64,000 nucleotides of DNA, from positions 1 to 64,000 of the forward strand of contig NZ_WIJK01000009.1 of NCBI RefSeq assembly GCF_009496285.1, given 5' to 3'. Below the pieces are notes generated by a model, which made no database searches, was not told where the DNA came from, and saw nothing but the letters and a program-made list of their open reading frames with translations. Shown here piece after piece: positions 10,186 through 19,406 of the stretch. This DNA is from Streptococcus mitis. GTDB taxonomy: Bacteria > Bacillota > Bacilli > Lactobacillales > Streptococcaceae. Numbering within the stretch: position 1 is the first letter of the stretch; every line of letters begins with the position of its first letter. Both the position numbers and the translations under genes were made by a program.

Positions 10186-10213
10186 AACAAAAAAAGCTTG
10201 CAAGCGCAAGCAT
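10186..10213 (-). terminator. trmL terminator
   Basis: Minus-strand hairpin GCTTGCGCTTGCAAGC followed by TTTTTTT, between the trmL stop and the riboswitch. It separates trmL from the ribU unit. Confidence 0.8.
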
Positions 10214-10226
10214 TTTATCTAAGTGT

Positions 10227-10730
10227 TTATTTCAACTTATCTGTTTCGTAAGTGTGAACCAGTTCGAGACCCGCAAAGTTTTGTTGACGAAGTGCTTCAT
10301 AAACAATCATACAAACTGTATTTGAAACATTGAGACTACGAACATGCTCATCATTCATAGGAATGCGGAGAGCTTTTTCTGGATGCTCACGCATAAATTC
10401 CTCAGGCAATCCCTTATCTTCTCTCCCAAAAAGAAAATAATGATCTCCTTCTGTCGTAAAATCTGCATCTGAATAGACTTTTTCTGCAAACTTGGAAATC
10501 AAGTAGAGCTGACCATCCATTTTTTCCATAAAATCAGCCAAACTATCATAAAAATGAATCTCAAGCTTGTCCCAATAATCTAGACCTGCTCGCTTCATCT
10601 TACGGTCATCGATAGGAAAGCCCATCGGTTTAATAATATGAAGGGGCGCATTCGTTGCTGCGCAAGTACGAGCAATATTACCCGTATTTTGTGGAATTTG
10701 GGGTTCAAATAATACAATGTGATTTGCCAT
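10227..10730 (-). CDS. trmL: tRNA (cytidine(34)-2'-O)-methyltransferase
   Basis: This 167-residue SPOUT-class enzyme 2'-O-methylates the wobble nucleotide of tRNA-Leu isoacceptors, using S-adenosylmethionine. Motif 1 ([16 protein letters not shown]), motif 2 (FGREDKGLP) and motif 3 ([18 protein letters not shown]) form the trefoil knot. The start at 10730 ([15 protein letters not shown]) follows a GAGAGGA site; the longer frame upstream reads into the leader terminator. It is transcribed alone from a promoter with an attenuator-like leader. Confidence 0.92.
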   Translation of the reverse strand: MANHIVLFEPQIPQNTGNIARTCAATNAPLHIIKPMGFPIDDRKMKRAGLDYWDKLEIHFYDSLADFMEKMDGQLYLISKFAEKVYSDADFTTEGDHYFLFGREDKGLPEEFMREHPEKALRIPMNDEHVRSLNVSNTVCMIVYEALRQQNFAGLELVHTYETDKLK

Positions 10731-10753
10731 GCCTTGTTTCCTCTCACTAGTGC

Positions 10754-10855
10754 AAAAAAATAGCCACACTGCCCGGAGTCAAGCTCAGCAAACAGCGTGG
10801 TTAAGGCATCGTTAACTTACCTCACAACAGGTTTGAAGTAAATCAGCGAAACTAC
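10754..10855 (-). ncRNA. Structured leader with intrinsic terminator upstream of trmL
   Basis: A transcript from the promoter at 10862-10889 would start near 10855 and run about 100 bases before a hairpin with arms CCACGCTG and CAGTGTGG followed by seven Ts (10754-10800). Before it are two further helices: TTTACTTC with GAGGTAAG, and GTTAA with TTAAC. The trmL ribosome-binding site lies 20 bases after the T-run. This layout is that of a premature-termination riboregulator or a small RNA. It does not match a riboswitch or SRP RNA consensus that I can recall. Confidence 0.55.
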
Positions 10856-10861
10856 TGTTTT

Positions 10862-10889
10862 AGTATATCACTTTCAGCTTGATTGTCAA
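10862..10889 (-). promoter_or_regulatory. trmL promoter
   Basis: TTGACA (10884-10889), a 16-bp spacer and TATACT (10862-10867) on the minus strand, near consensus. The remaining 230 bases up to trkA are AT-rich and hold the divergent trkA promoter region; nothing else is seen there. Confidence 0.75.
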
Positions 10890-11122
10890 TAGAAATGACT
10901 TGATTTTTTCATTTTTTTACAAACATATTTACATTAGTTAAAAATGCTTCTGTATTCATTAGAATTAGACGAAAATAGCTGATTTATATCTTAAATTTTT
11001 AATAAGTAAGATTATCAATAGGACAATTTCCCACCCCAATAATGAAAAGAGTCGGTTGCCGAGTGCATTTTATTCTAAAAAAGAGTATGATAGATACATA
11101 TTGAAAAAGTAGGTTATATAAC

Positions 11123-12472
11123 ATGAAGATTATTCTTGTCGGAGGGGGGAAAGTTGGTTCTGCCCTTTGTCGTTCACTTGTCGCTGACAATCATGATGTT
11201 GTCTTAATTGAACAGAACGAAACAGTTCTTAATTACATGACAAGCCGTTTTGATATTATTGGAATTGCAGGTAATGGGGCTGACTTTGCCATGCTAGAAG
11301 CTGCCAATGTTCAAGACTGCGATATTTTCATTGCTATGACTCAATATGACGAGGTCAATATGGTCTCTGCTGTCTTAGCTAAAAAGATGGGGGCTAAAGA
11401 AACCATCGTCCGTGTCCGCAATCCTGAGTATTCCAACCCTTACTTTAAAGAAAAAAATATTCTCGGATTTTCTCTCATTGTCAATCCAGAACTCCTAGCG
11501 GCTCGTGCTATTGCTAACATCATCGACTTCCCAAATGCTCTTTCTGTTGAGCGTTTTGTAGGTGGCTTGGTTAGTTTGATGGAATTTGTTGTCCGTAAGG
11601 ATAGCAATATCTGTCAGATGTCTATCGCAGACTTCCGGAAAAAGTTTGGTAATGTGATTGTCTGTGCTATTGAGCGCAATCATAAACTGATGATCCCTAG
11701 TGGCGACCTTATTTTAGAAGATAAAGACCGTATCTTTGTAACAGGTCATCGTGTCGATATGATGCTTTTTCATAACTATGTCAAATCTCGTGTCGTTAAG
11801 AGTTTACTCATTATCGGAGCCGGAAAAATCGCCTACTACCTTGTTGGTATTTTGAAAGATAGCCGTATTGATACCAAGGTCATTGAACTCAATCCAGATC
11901 GTGCAGCATTTTTCAGCCAAAAATATCCAAAACTCTATATTGTACAGGGGGACGGAACTGCAAAAGATATTCTCCTAGAAGAAAGTGCCCAACATTACGA
12001 TGCTGTCGCAACTCTTACTGGCGTTGACGAAGAAAATATCATTACTTCTATGTTCTTAGATAGTGTAGGTGTTCAGAAAAATATCACTAAGGTCAACCGA
12101 ACCAGCCTTCTAGAGATTATCCATGCTCCAGAGTTTTCTAGTATCATCACACCAAAAACAATCGCTGTCGATACCATTATGCACTTTATTCACGGTCGTG
12201 CCAATGCCCAATATTCAGACCTTCAAGCTATGCACCACCTAGCAAATGGACAGGTTGAGACACTTCAATTTCTCATCAAGGAAGCCAATAAAATGACTGG
12301 CAAACCCTTGTCTCAATTGAAATTCAAAAAAGAGTTGTTGATCGCTGCTATTATTCGTAATGGGAAAACAATCTTCCCAACAGGTGAAGATAACCTTCAA
12401 GTCGGTGATAAGTTAGTTGTCATCACACTACTATCAAATATCACCAAGATTTATGATCTGTTAGAGAGGTAA
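11123..12472 (+). CDS. trkA: Potassium uptake regulatory subunit TrkA (two RCK domains)
   Basis: A 449-residue cytoplasmic protein with two tandem RCK modules. Each has a Rossmann nucleotide motif, GGGKVGSALC near residue 7 and GAGKIAYYLVG near residue 229, followed by a TrkA_C domain. It gates the potassium channel encoded by the next gene, trkH, which starts 3 bases after its stop. The duplicated form is the Trk type rather than the single-RCK Ktr type. Confidence 0.93.
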   Translation: MKIILVGGGKVGSALCRSLVADNHDVVLIEQNETVLNYMTSRFDIIGIAGNGADFAMLEAANVQDCDIFIAMTQYDEVNMVSAVLAKKMGAKETIVRVRNPEYSNPYFKEKNILGFSLIVNPELLAARAIANIIDFPNALSVERFVGGLVSLMEFVVRKDSNICQMSIADFRKKFGNVIVCAIERNHKLMIPSGDLILEDKDRIFVTGHRVDMMLFHNYVKSRVVKSLLIIGAGKIAYYLVGILKDSRIDTKVIELNPDRAAFFSQKYPKLYIVQGDGTAKDILLEESAQHYDAVATLTGVDEENIITSMFLDSVGVQKNITKVNRTSLLEIIHAPEFSSIITPKTIAVDTIMHFIHGRANAQYSDLQAMHHLANGQVETLQFLIKEANKMTGKPLSQLKFKKELLIAAIIRNGKTIFPTGEDNLQVGDKLVVITLLSNITKIYDLLER

Positions 12473-12475
12473 GCT

Positions 12476-13915
12476 ATGAATAGAAGTATGATTCGCTTTC
12501 TTCTCGCAAAATTGCTCTTGATAGAAGCTGTACTACTCTTAGTTCCTGTTAGTGTTGCTCTCTATTATCGAGAATCTAGCCAAGTTTTCACAGCTCTTTT
12601 TTCTACTATTGGTATACTTGTAGTTCTAGGAGTTCTCGGCATCATCAGCAAGCCTAAAAAACAGCGAATCTATGCAAAAGAAGGGGTCTTAATTGTAGCT
12701 CTCTGTTGGATCCTCTGGTCATTCTTTGGTGCCCTTCCCTTTGTCTTTTCAGGGCAAATTCCCGATATGATAGATGCCTTCTTTGAGATTAGTTCTGGCT
12801 TCACAACAACGGGAGCAACCATTTTAAATGATGTTTCTGTCTTAAGCCGTTCCCTTCTATTTTGGAGGAGTTTTACTCACCTTATCGGAGGGATGGGGGT
12901 GCTGGTTTTTGCCCTAGCTATCATGGACAATGCAAAAAACAGTCACTTAGAGGTTATGAAGGCAGAGGTTCCTGGACCAGTATTTGGCAAGGTTGTATCT
13001 AAACTAAAAAATACAGCCCAAATCCTCTATATCCTCTACCTGGCTATGTTCGCCCTTTTTGTGGTTATTTATTTCCTTGCTGGGATGCCACTCTACGATA
13101 GTTTTGTTATCGCTATGGGTACTGCTGGTACTGGTGGCTTTACTGTTTATAATGACGGAATTGCCCACTATCACAGTTCTCTCATCACCTATCTGACAAG
13201 TGTCGGGGTTTTGATGTTTGGTGTCAATTTCAATCTCTACTACTACCTCATGCTCCGTCGTATCAAGGAATTCTTTTTTGATGAAGAACTCCGAGCCTAT
13301 CTCTTGATTGTAGCCATATCAACTGGCTTAATCACGCTTAACACACTCCACCTCTATAGCGGAGTTTCACAAAGCTTTGAGATGGCCTTCTTCCAAGTAT
13401 CTAACATCATTACCACTACCGGTTTTGGATATGGAGATATCACGAACTGGCCTTTGTTCTCTCAATACATCTTGCTAATGCTGATGGCAATCGGTGGTTC
13501 TGCCGGCTCCACTGCAGGTGGTCTCAAGGTTATCCGTGGAGTTATCCTCTCTAAAATTGCTAAAAATCAAGTCTTGTCTACCATATCACCTCACCGCATT
13601 TTAACCCTTCAGGTTAATCAAACGGTTATTGATAAGGATACCCAGCACAAGATTCTGAAGTACTTTGTGGTTTATATCATGATTTTACTCAGTTTGATTT
13701 TCATCGTCAGTTTAGATACCAATAATTTAATGGTTGTTACGAGTGCTGTTTTCAGTTGTTTTAATAATATCGGTCCTATTTTAGGAACAACTGCAAGTTT
13801 CTCAATTTTTAGTCCATTTTCAAAACTTCTACTATCCTTTGCAATGATTGCAGGACGTCTTGAAATTTATCCAATCATACTACTCTTTATGAAGCGAACC
13901 TGGTCTAAACGTTAG
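12476..13915 (+). CDS. trkH: Potassium transporter TrkH family membrane subunit
   Basis: A 479-residue integral membrane protein with many hydrophobic helices and the repeated pore-loop signatures of the Trk/Ktr/HKT superfamily, visible as SSGFTTTGAT, GTAGTGGFT, TTTGFGYGD and FNNIGP. Each carries the filter glycine. It forms the ion-conducting pore and is regulated by the trkA product. The two genes form an operon ending in a strong terminator. Confidence 0.93.
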   Translation: MNRSMIRFLLAKLLLIEAVLLLVPVSVALYYRESSQVFTALFSTIGILVVLGVLGIISKPKKQRIYAKEGVLIVALCWILWSFFGALPFVFSGQIPDMIDAFFEISSGFTTTGATILNDVSVLSRSLLFWRSFTHLIGGMGVLVFALAIMDNAKNSHLEVMKAEVPGPVFGKVVSKLKNTAQILYILYLAMFALFVVIYFLAGMPLYDSFVIAMGTAGTGGFTVYNDGIAHYHSSLITYLTSVGVLMFGVNFNLYYYLMLRRIKEFFFDEELRAYLLIVAISTGLITLNTLHLYSGVSQSFEMAFFQVSNIITTTGFGYGDITNWPLFSQYILLMLMAIGGSAGSTAGGLKVIRGVILSKIAKNQVLSTISPHRILTLQVNQTVIDKDTQHKILKYFVVYIMILLSLIFIVSLDTNNLMVVTSAVFSCFNNIGPILGTTASFSIFSPFSKLLLSFAMIAGRLEIYPIILLFMKRTWSKR

Positions 13916-13937
13916 AACAATCAACTGTACACCCTAT

Positions 13938-13976
13938 CTCCCCTCTTCAAGGAACCCTTGAAGAGGGATTTTTTGT
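13938..13976 (+). terminator. Intrinsic terminator of trkA-trkH
   Basis: CCCTCTTCAAGG pairs with CCTTGAAGAGGG, followed by ATTTTTTG; 24 bases past the trkH stop. Confidence 0.9.
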
Positions 13977-14078
13977 TTTCAAAAGACAAGACAGCCCTAA
14001 AAATCGACAATTGGGAATTTAAGGCTTTTTCTCTCCTATCTTTTAGCTATAATAAGAAAAAAATATAGGGGATACTTT

Positions 14079-14711
14079 ATGGAAAAAGTCATAAAATCAA
14101 TTCGACTACTCTTGTTCTTTGCCTTAATCCAACTGGCACTTTGTAGTTGTATCTTTTGGTCTGGAACCTCTCTGGCCCTCAAACAATCCTGTTTTTATTT
14201 TCTACTGGCTTTATTGGGCTTATCTGGGTCTTGTGCCTTTATGCATTATTTATCTAGTCATAACTTAAAAAGAGATAGACTGATTGACAGGAGTCGCTTT
14301 ATCTTTTTATTTTATAGTATGATGATTGTGGTCAACCTCTGCGGGGTTGGGCTGGTTCTATCAGAGACTATCGTTACTGTCAACTTACTTCAAAAAGAAG
14401 CTGTAGAACTCATCCTCCCCTCCTTCTTTTTTCTCTTTGGAGTTGACCTTATTACCTTTCTCCCCTTGAAAAAATGGAGAAGGTTACAAAAAAATTCCAG
14501 TAGCAAGGAAGTGAGATTTTCCGTCATCATCATTTCTATTTTAATCTTCCTGCGTAACCCAATCACCATTTTATCGATTGCTTTTTATATTGGCCTTGGT
14601 GCTCTATTTCTCAGCTTTTTATTCCCAAAAAATTTGAGACAGGAGGTATCATTCTACGGTCATTTGATTCGGGATATTCTATTTGTCGTCTGTACGTTCC
14701 TCTTATGGTAA
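14079..14711 (+). CDS. Hypothetical polytopic membrane protein
   Basis: A 210-residue very hydrophobic protein with about six predicted membrane segments and a basic loop near residues 124-136. I do not recognise the family. An imperfect GGGGA site and an upstream TATAAT support the start. It is followed 60 bases later by a CPBP-family gene, and the pair may form a loose unit, although the second gene has its own extended -10 element. Confidence 0.65.
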   Translation: MEKVIKSIRLLLFFALIQLALCSCIFWSGTSLALKQSCFYFLLALLGLSGSCAFMHYLSSHNLKRDRLIDRSRFIFLFYSMMIVVNLCGVGLVLSETIVTVNLLQKEAVELILPSFFFLFGVDLITFLPLKKWRRLQKNSSSKEVRFSVIIISILIFLRNPITILSIAFYIGLGALFLSFLFPKNLRQEVSFYGHLIRDILFVVCTFLLW

Positions 14712-14771
14712 CAAATAGAATCCTCTCAGCAATTGTGTTATAATTAGATAAAAATTTTAGGAGACCTATCA

Positions 14772-15464
14772 ATGAACTTTTTTAAAGATTTTCGTAAACG
14801 ACTCGCGTGGTTTGGGATTTTGTTAGTAGCTATCTTTCTCTCTCAAATCCCAATGCAAACTCTAGCTCTGCTAGCAATAAGTCAGATTGATCCTATATGG
14901 TCATCACTTATCGTAGCTCTTATTTCGATTCTTGTGATCGCTATCTTTTTATACGGAGCCCATAAGAGCAAGTTACTAGTATTTAAGCCTAAACTCTTAA
15001 CGATTAATGATCTTCCTCGTATTGTTTTGAGTTATTTGACAATCTTTGTTGGAAATCTTGTAGGTGGCATCTGGTTACAACTCATAAAACAAACAACAAC
15101 TTCTAATCAGCAAGTAATTAACAACCTTATTTCCGAAAGCTCTCTGATTAGCAGTTTCTTCCTCATCGTTTTAATCGCACCTATTTGTGAAGAAATCATC
15201 TGTCGCGGGATTATTCCTACCAAACTCTTCCAAGGCTACGAAAAGTTTGGCTATGTTATTGGTTGGTTGATCTTCCTCCTTGCACACAGACCTTCTAATC
15301 TCCCTTCCTTCTTGATTTATGGCTGGATGTCTGCTGTCCTCACTTGGACTGCTTATCGTACCAGACGTTTGGAAATGTCTATCTCAGTCCATATGCTACT
15401 TAATAGTATCAGTTTCATCTTACTGGCACTCTTTACAATTTTTATGAAAAATTTCGGTATCTAA
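14772..15464 (+). CDS. CPBP-family intramembrane metalloprotease
   Basis: A 230-residue membrane protein with the CPBP (Abi/CAAX protease-like) motifs: the paired glutamates in PICEEIICRGII (Glu140-141), a histidine in LLAHRPSNLPSFLIYGWM, and a C-terminal HMLLNS. In streptococci such proteins are implicated in bacteriocin immunity or peptide maturation, but no bacteriocin gene is adjacent, so the role is open. The usual FxxxH motif reads LLAHR here. The start is supported by TAGGAGA. A second, broken CPBP gene lies at 29934-30655. Confidence 0.82.
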   Translation: MNFFKDFRKRLAWFGILLVAIFLSQIPMQTLALLAISQIDPIWSSLIVALISILVIAIFLYGAHKSKLLVFKPKLLTINDLPRIVLSYLTIFVGNLVGGIWLQLIKQTTTSNQQVINNLISESSLISSFFLIVLIAPICEEIICRGIIPTKLFQGYEKFGYVIGWLIFLLAHRPSNLPSFLIYGWMSAVLTWTAYRTRRLEMSISVHMLLNSISFILLALFTIFMKNFGI

Positions 15465-15479
15465 TACCCAACTATTCTT

Positions 15480-15521
15480 CCCTTAGGCTAGATCAATCGT
15501 CCTAGTCTAAGGGATTTTTTT
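15480..15521 (+). terminator. Terminator after the CPBP gene
   Basis: CCCTTAG-CTAG pairs with CTAG-CTAAGGG around a short loop and is followed by ATTTTTTT. The sequence from here to arcA is AT-rich and holds the arc promoter. Confidence 0.85.
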
Positions 15522-15732
15522 ATTTCAACAAACTTTTCACCTCAGAAAAGCCACTTTTTTCTACAATCTCAAAATTTTTTTAAAAAAATTTTAAAAATAT
15601 TTTTATGCATAAATTTTATAGAATATAAAAATAAGTTAAATTAACATACATGTCTATGAATAATCTTATAAAAAAATGTAAGAAATCCTTTAAAATAGCC
15701 ATTTTAAAGCCTTTTAGGCCTTATCATATCCC

Positions 15733-15793
15733 TTGTAATGCATATTAAATTGTGATACTATTAACTTGTAAGCGATACCAATATCATTTGGTA
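15733..15793 (+). promoter_or_regulatory. arc operon promoter with cre site
   Basis: TTGTAA (15733-15738), a 17-bp spacer and TACTAT (15756-15761) form a plausible promoter. Directly after it at 15767-15780 is TGTAAGCGATACCA, a full match to the catabolite-response consensus TGNAANCGNTNNCA and placed at the likely start site. CcpA repression of arginine deiminase operons is well established in streptococci. An inverted repeat TACCAA/TTGGTA (15776-15793) overlaps its end and may bind another regulator. Confidence 0.75.
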
Positions 15794-15819
15794 CACACGA
15801 GAAAAAAAGGAGGATACAC

Positions 15820-17049
15820 ATGTCTTCACATCCAATTCATGTTTTCTCAGAAATTGGGAAACTGAAAAAAGTTATGTTGCACCGTCCGGGTCAAGAATTA
15901 GAAAACTTGATGCCAGATCACCTTGAGAGGTTGCTCTTTGATGACATTCCATTTTTAGCAGATGCCCAAAGTGAACACGACGCCTTTGCTCAAGCACTCC
16001 GTGACGAAGGAATCGAAGTGCTCTATCTTGAACAGTTGGCTGCTGAATCATTAACTTCTCCAGAAATACGCGACCAGTTCATCGAAGAATATCTCAACGA
16101 AGCAAATATTCGTGGTCGACAAACTAAAAATGCCATCCGAAAACTGCTTCATGATATTGACGACAATCTTGAACTGATCAAGAAAACAATGGCAGGTGTT
16201 CAAAAAGTTGAATTACCTGACATCCCTGAAGAAGGCAAAGGATTAACTGACTTGGTTGAATCTGACTATCCGTTTGCCATTGATCCAATGCCAAATCTTT
16301 ACTTCACCCGCGACCCATTTGCGACTATCGGGAATGCAGTATCACTTAATCACATGTACGCCGATACACGCAATCGCGAAACACTTTATGGTAAGTACAT
16401 CTTCAAGCATCACCCAATTTATGGTGGCAAAGTAGAGCTCATCTATAACCGTGAAGAAACTACTCGGATTGAAGGTGGAGATGAACTTGTTCTTTCAAAA
16501 GATGTCCTAGCAGTTGGGATCTCTCAACGGACTGATGCCGCTTCTATCGAAAAACTTTTGGTTAATATCTTCAAAAAGAATGTTGGCTTCAAGAAAGTTT
16601 TAGCTTTTGAATTTTCAAACAGCCGTAAGTTCATGCACTTGGATACTGTCTTCACCATGGTAGACTATGACAAATTTACAATCCACCCAGAAATCCAAGG
16701 CAATCTTCGCGTCTATTCCGTCACTTACGAAAATGAAGAACTCAAGATTGTTGAAGAAAAAGGAGATTTGGCAGAGCTCCTTGCTCAAAACCTTGGTTTA
16801 GAAAAAGTTACACTCATTCCTTGTGGTGATGGGAATATCGTTGCAGCTGCTCGTGAACAATGGAATGATGGCTCTAACACACTCGCTATCGCACCAGGTG
16901 TCGTAGTTGTTTATGAACGCAACACTGTGACCAATAAGAAACTTGAAGAACATGGACTTCGTCTCATTAAGATTCGCGGCAGGGAGTTGGTACGCGGTCG
17001 TGGTGGACCTCGTTGTATGTCAATGCCGTTTGAACGCGAAGACATTTAA
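15820..17049 (+). CDS. arcA: Arginine deiminase
   Basis: ArcA hydrolyses arginine to citrulline and ammonia in the cytoplasm, the first step of the ADI pathway that yields ATP and raises pH. The 409-residue protein is full length and keeps the catalytic set: FTRDPF, the Asp/Glu motif [16 protein letters not shown] with the catalytic His, and the nucleophile Cys399 in [12 protein letters not shown]. An AAGGAGG site precedes the ATG. Some pneumococci carry a broken arcA; this copy is intact. It is first in arcA-arcB-arcC-arcD-pepV. Confidence 0.98.
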   Translation: MSSHPIHVFSEIGKLKKVMLHRPGQELENLMPDHLERLLFDDIPFLADAQSEHDAFAQALRDEGIEVLYLEQLAAESLTSPEIRDQFIEEYLNEANIRGRQTKNAIRKLLHDIDDNLELIKKTMAGVQKVELPDIPEEGKGLTDLVESDYPFAIDPMPNLYFTRDPFATIGNAVSLNHMYADTRNRETLYGKYIFKHHPIYGGKVELIYNREETTRIEGGDELVLSKDVLAVGISQRTDAASIEKLLVNIFKKNVGFKKVLAFEFSNSRKFMHLDTVFTMVDYDKFTIHPEIQGNLRVYSVTYENEELKIVEEKGDLAELLAQNLGLEKVTLIPCGDGNIVAAAREQWNDGSNTLAIAPGVVVVYERNTVTNKKLEEHGLRLIKIRGRELVRGRGGPRCMSMPFEREDI

Positions 17050-17113
17050 ATTCTTCCTATTTCTGCCTAGCATCTGCTAGCAGAATCATGCTTGTTAGAA
17101 AAGGATATATAGA

Positions 17114-18130
17114 ATGATACATTCAGTATTTCAAGGAAGAAGTTTTCTAGCTGAAAAAGATTTTACCCGTGCAGAGCTCGAATATTTGATTGGACTTTCA
17201 GCTCACTTGAAGGATCTTAAAAAACGAAACATCGAACACCGCTATCTAGCTGGTAAAAATATTGCTCTTTTATTTGAAAAAACTTCTACACGTACACGCG
17301 CAGCCTTCACCACTGCAGCAATCGATCTTGGTGCACATCCAGAATACCTGGGGGCAAACGATATTCAACTAGGTAAAAAAGAAACTACGGAAGATACCGC
17401 AAAAGTTTTGGGACGTATGTTTGATGGTATTGAATTCCGTGGTTTTAGTCAAGATATGGTTGAAGAATTAGCTAAATTCTCTGGTGTTCCTGTTTGGAAT
17501 GGCTTGACGGATAAATGGCACCCAACTCAAATGCTTGCAGACTACTTGACAGTACTAGAAAATTTCGGACATCTTGAAGGTTTGACATTGGTTTACTGTG
17601 GTGACGGTCGTAACAATGTTGCCAATAGCCTTCTAGTAACAGGAGCGATCCTTGGTGTGAACGTTCATGTCTTTTCACCAAAAGAACTCTTCCCAGATCA
17701 GGCAGTTGTTGCACTGGCTGAGGGATATGCCAAAGAAAGTGGGGCTCACATCCTCATCACAGAAGATGCTGATCAAGCTGTAAAAGGGGCTGATGTCCTT
17801 TACACTGATGTTTGGGTATCTATGGGCGAAGAAGATAAGTTTGCAGAACGCGTCGCTTTGCTAAAACCTTATCAAGTCAATATGGATCTTGTTAAGAAAG
17901 CAGGCAATGAAAACTTAATCTTCCTCCACTGCTTACCAGCCTTTCATGATACGAACACAATCTACGGCAGACAAGTAGCTGAGAAATTTGGTGTAAAAGA
18001 AATGGAAGTAACTGATGAGGTCTTCCATAGCAAATATGCTCGTCAGTTTGATCAAGCAGAAAATCGTATGCACACCATCAAAGCCGTTATGGCTGCTACA
18101 CTAGGAAATCTCTACATTCCTAAAGTGTGA
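17114..18130 (+). CDS. arcB: Ornithine carbamoyltransferase, catabolic
   Basis: ArcB phosphorolyses citrulline to ornithine and carbamoyl phosphate in the ADI pathway. The 338-residue protein has the carbamoyl-phosphate motif STRTRAAF (about residues 57-64), the HPTQMLAD motif, and the ornithine-binding HCLPAFHD loop. Context, second in the arc operon, favours the catabolic enzyme over argF. The intergenic region after it holds a terminator-like hairpin and a large inverted repeat. Confidence 0.96.
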   Translation: MIHSVFQGRSFLAEKDFTRAELEYLIGLSAHLKDLKKRNIEHRYLAGKNIALLFEKTSTRTRAAFTTAAIDLGAHPEYLGANDIQLGKKETTEDTAKVLGRMFDGIEFRGFSQDMVEELAKFSGVPVWNGLTDKWHPTQMLADYLTVLENFGHLEGLTLVYCGDGRNNVANSLLVTGAILGVNVHVFSPKELFPDQAVVALAEGYAKESGAHILITEDADQAVKGADVLYTDVWVSMGEEDKFAERVALLKPYQVNMDLVKKAGNENLIFLHCLPAFHDTNTIYGRQVAEKFGVKEMEVTDEVFHSKYARQFDQAENRMHTIKAVMAATLGNLYIPKV

Positions 18131-18151
18131 TACAAACTATAAGAAACAGCT

Positions 18152-18297
18152 TAGGGGCTGAGACTAGTGTTTTAGTCCGGTCCCTTTTTGTAATAGTTAC
18201 GAGCTCTGAGTTGGAATTCACCACTAGTCACCATTCAAGCAAAAACCTCATAACAAGTAACTGCCTTCCAGTTATTCGCATTTCGAAATTCCAACTC
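18152..18297 (+). repeat. arcB-arcC intergenic hairpin and 11-bp inverted repeat
   Basis: The 258-base gap inside the operon has two structures. An imperfect GGGGCTGAGACTA / TAGTCCGGTCCC hairpin with TTTTTG (18152-18189) looks like an attenuating terminator. Then GAGTTGGAATT (18208-18218) is repeated inverted as AATTCCAACTC (18287-18297), enclosing a smaller hairpin around AACTG/CAGTT. The pair may set the arcB to arcC expression ratio or be a decayed miniature element. Confidence 0.5.
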
Positions 18298-18388
18298 AAC
18301 TCGTCCCTACAAAATCTTTCTTCTCAACTTCCAAACCCAAGCCTTTAACCAAAATTGGCTTTTGTTCATCCAAAAGAAAGGAGCGCTC

Positions 18389-19336
18389 ATGTCTCATCGT
18401 AAAATCGTTGTCGCTCTTGGAGGAAATGCCATTCTTTCCACAGATCCATCTGCTCAAGCTCAAGAAGCTGCTCTGGCAGAAACAGCACACCATCTGGTGA
18501 AACTCATCCAAAATGGTGATGAATTGATTATCACCCATGGCAATGGACCGCAAGTTGGTAACCTTCTCCTCCAACACCTAGCAGCGAATTCCGAAAAAAA
18601 TCCTGCCTTTCCTCTCGATTCACTTGTTGCTATGACTGAGGGTAGCATCGGTTTTTGGCTCCAGAATGCTCTGGAAAATGCTTTACAGGATATTCATCTT
18701 GATAAAACTGTCGTTTCTGTTGTCACACAAGTTGTCGTGGACAAGAATGATCCTGCCTTTCTCAATCCAAGTAAACCCATTGGTCCATTCTACTCAGAAG
18801 AAGAGGCTAAAGCAGAAAGCGAAAAAACTGGGGCTAACTTTAAAGAAGATGCAGGACGTGGCTGGCGTAAGGTAGTGGCTTCTCCAAAACCTGTTCATAT
18901 CAAAGAAATCGATAGTATACGCGCACTCTTAGATAAGGGACAAATTGTCATCGCAGCAGGCGGTGGAGGTATTCCTGTAACCAAAAATGAAAACGGTTAC
19001 TTCTCAGGAGTAGAAGCTGTCATCGATAAGGATTTTGCATCGCAATGCTTGGCAGAGCTAGTCGAAGCAGATCTCTTCATCATTTTAACTGGCGTCGATT
19101 ATGCCTATATCAACTATAACAAACCAAATCAAGAAAAGTTGGAGCGAGTAACTGTTAACCAACTCCAAGAATACATCAAAGAGGGGCAATTTGCTCCTGG
19201 TAGTATGCTACCAAAAATCCAAGCTGCCATTGATTTTGTGACCAATCGTCCAGCAGGAAAAGCCGTCATCACTTCCCTCAGCAATTTGGGAGCCTTGATT
19301 GAATCTGATAGCGGAACAATCATCGTGAAAGAATAA
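18389..19336 (+). CDS. arcC: Carbamate kinase
   Basis: ArcC transfers the phosphoryl group of carbamoyl phosphate to ADP, giving the ATP gained by the ADI pathway. The 315-residue protein has the amino-acid-kinase fold with [11 protein letters not shown] at the N-terminus, THGNGPQVG, and AAGGGGIPV in the substrate loop. The start at 18389 ([12 protein letters not shown]) is placed by AAAGGAG upstream; an in-frame ATG nine codons earlier lacks a good site. Confidence 0.97.
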   Translation: MSHRKIVVALGGNAILSTDPSAQAQEAALAETAHHLVKLIQNGDELIITHGNGPQVGNLLLQHLAANSEKNPAFPLDSLVAMTEGSIGFWLQNALENALQDIHLDKTVVSVVTQVVVDKNDPAFLNPSKPIGPFYSEEEAKAESEKTGANFKEDAGRGWRKVVASPKPVHIKEIDSIRALLDKGQIVIAAGGGGIPVTKNENGYFSGVEAVIDKDFASQCLAELVEADLFIILTGVDYAYINYNKPNQEKLERVTVNQLQEYIKEGQFAPGSMLPKIQAAIDFVTNRPAGKAVITSLSNLGALIESDSGTIIVKE

Positions 19337-19406
19337 TAGTTTAGTCAGCACTCTTGCCACATCATTCGTTTTTATACTGTGTGACATAGTTTAGGAGGAA
19401 AAACAA

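Noticed and set aside
10754..10855. SRP (4.5S) RNA or tmRNA
   Set aside because: No GGUC-type SRP apical motif and no tmRNA tag frame or acceptor-stem pairing; the layout fits an mRNA leader better.
15600..15720. ArgR/AhrC boxes upstream of arcA
   Set aside because: AT-rich stretches resemble the loose consensus, but none is a clear palindromic match.
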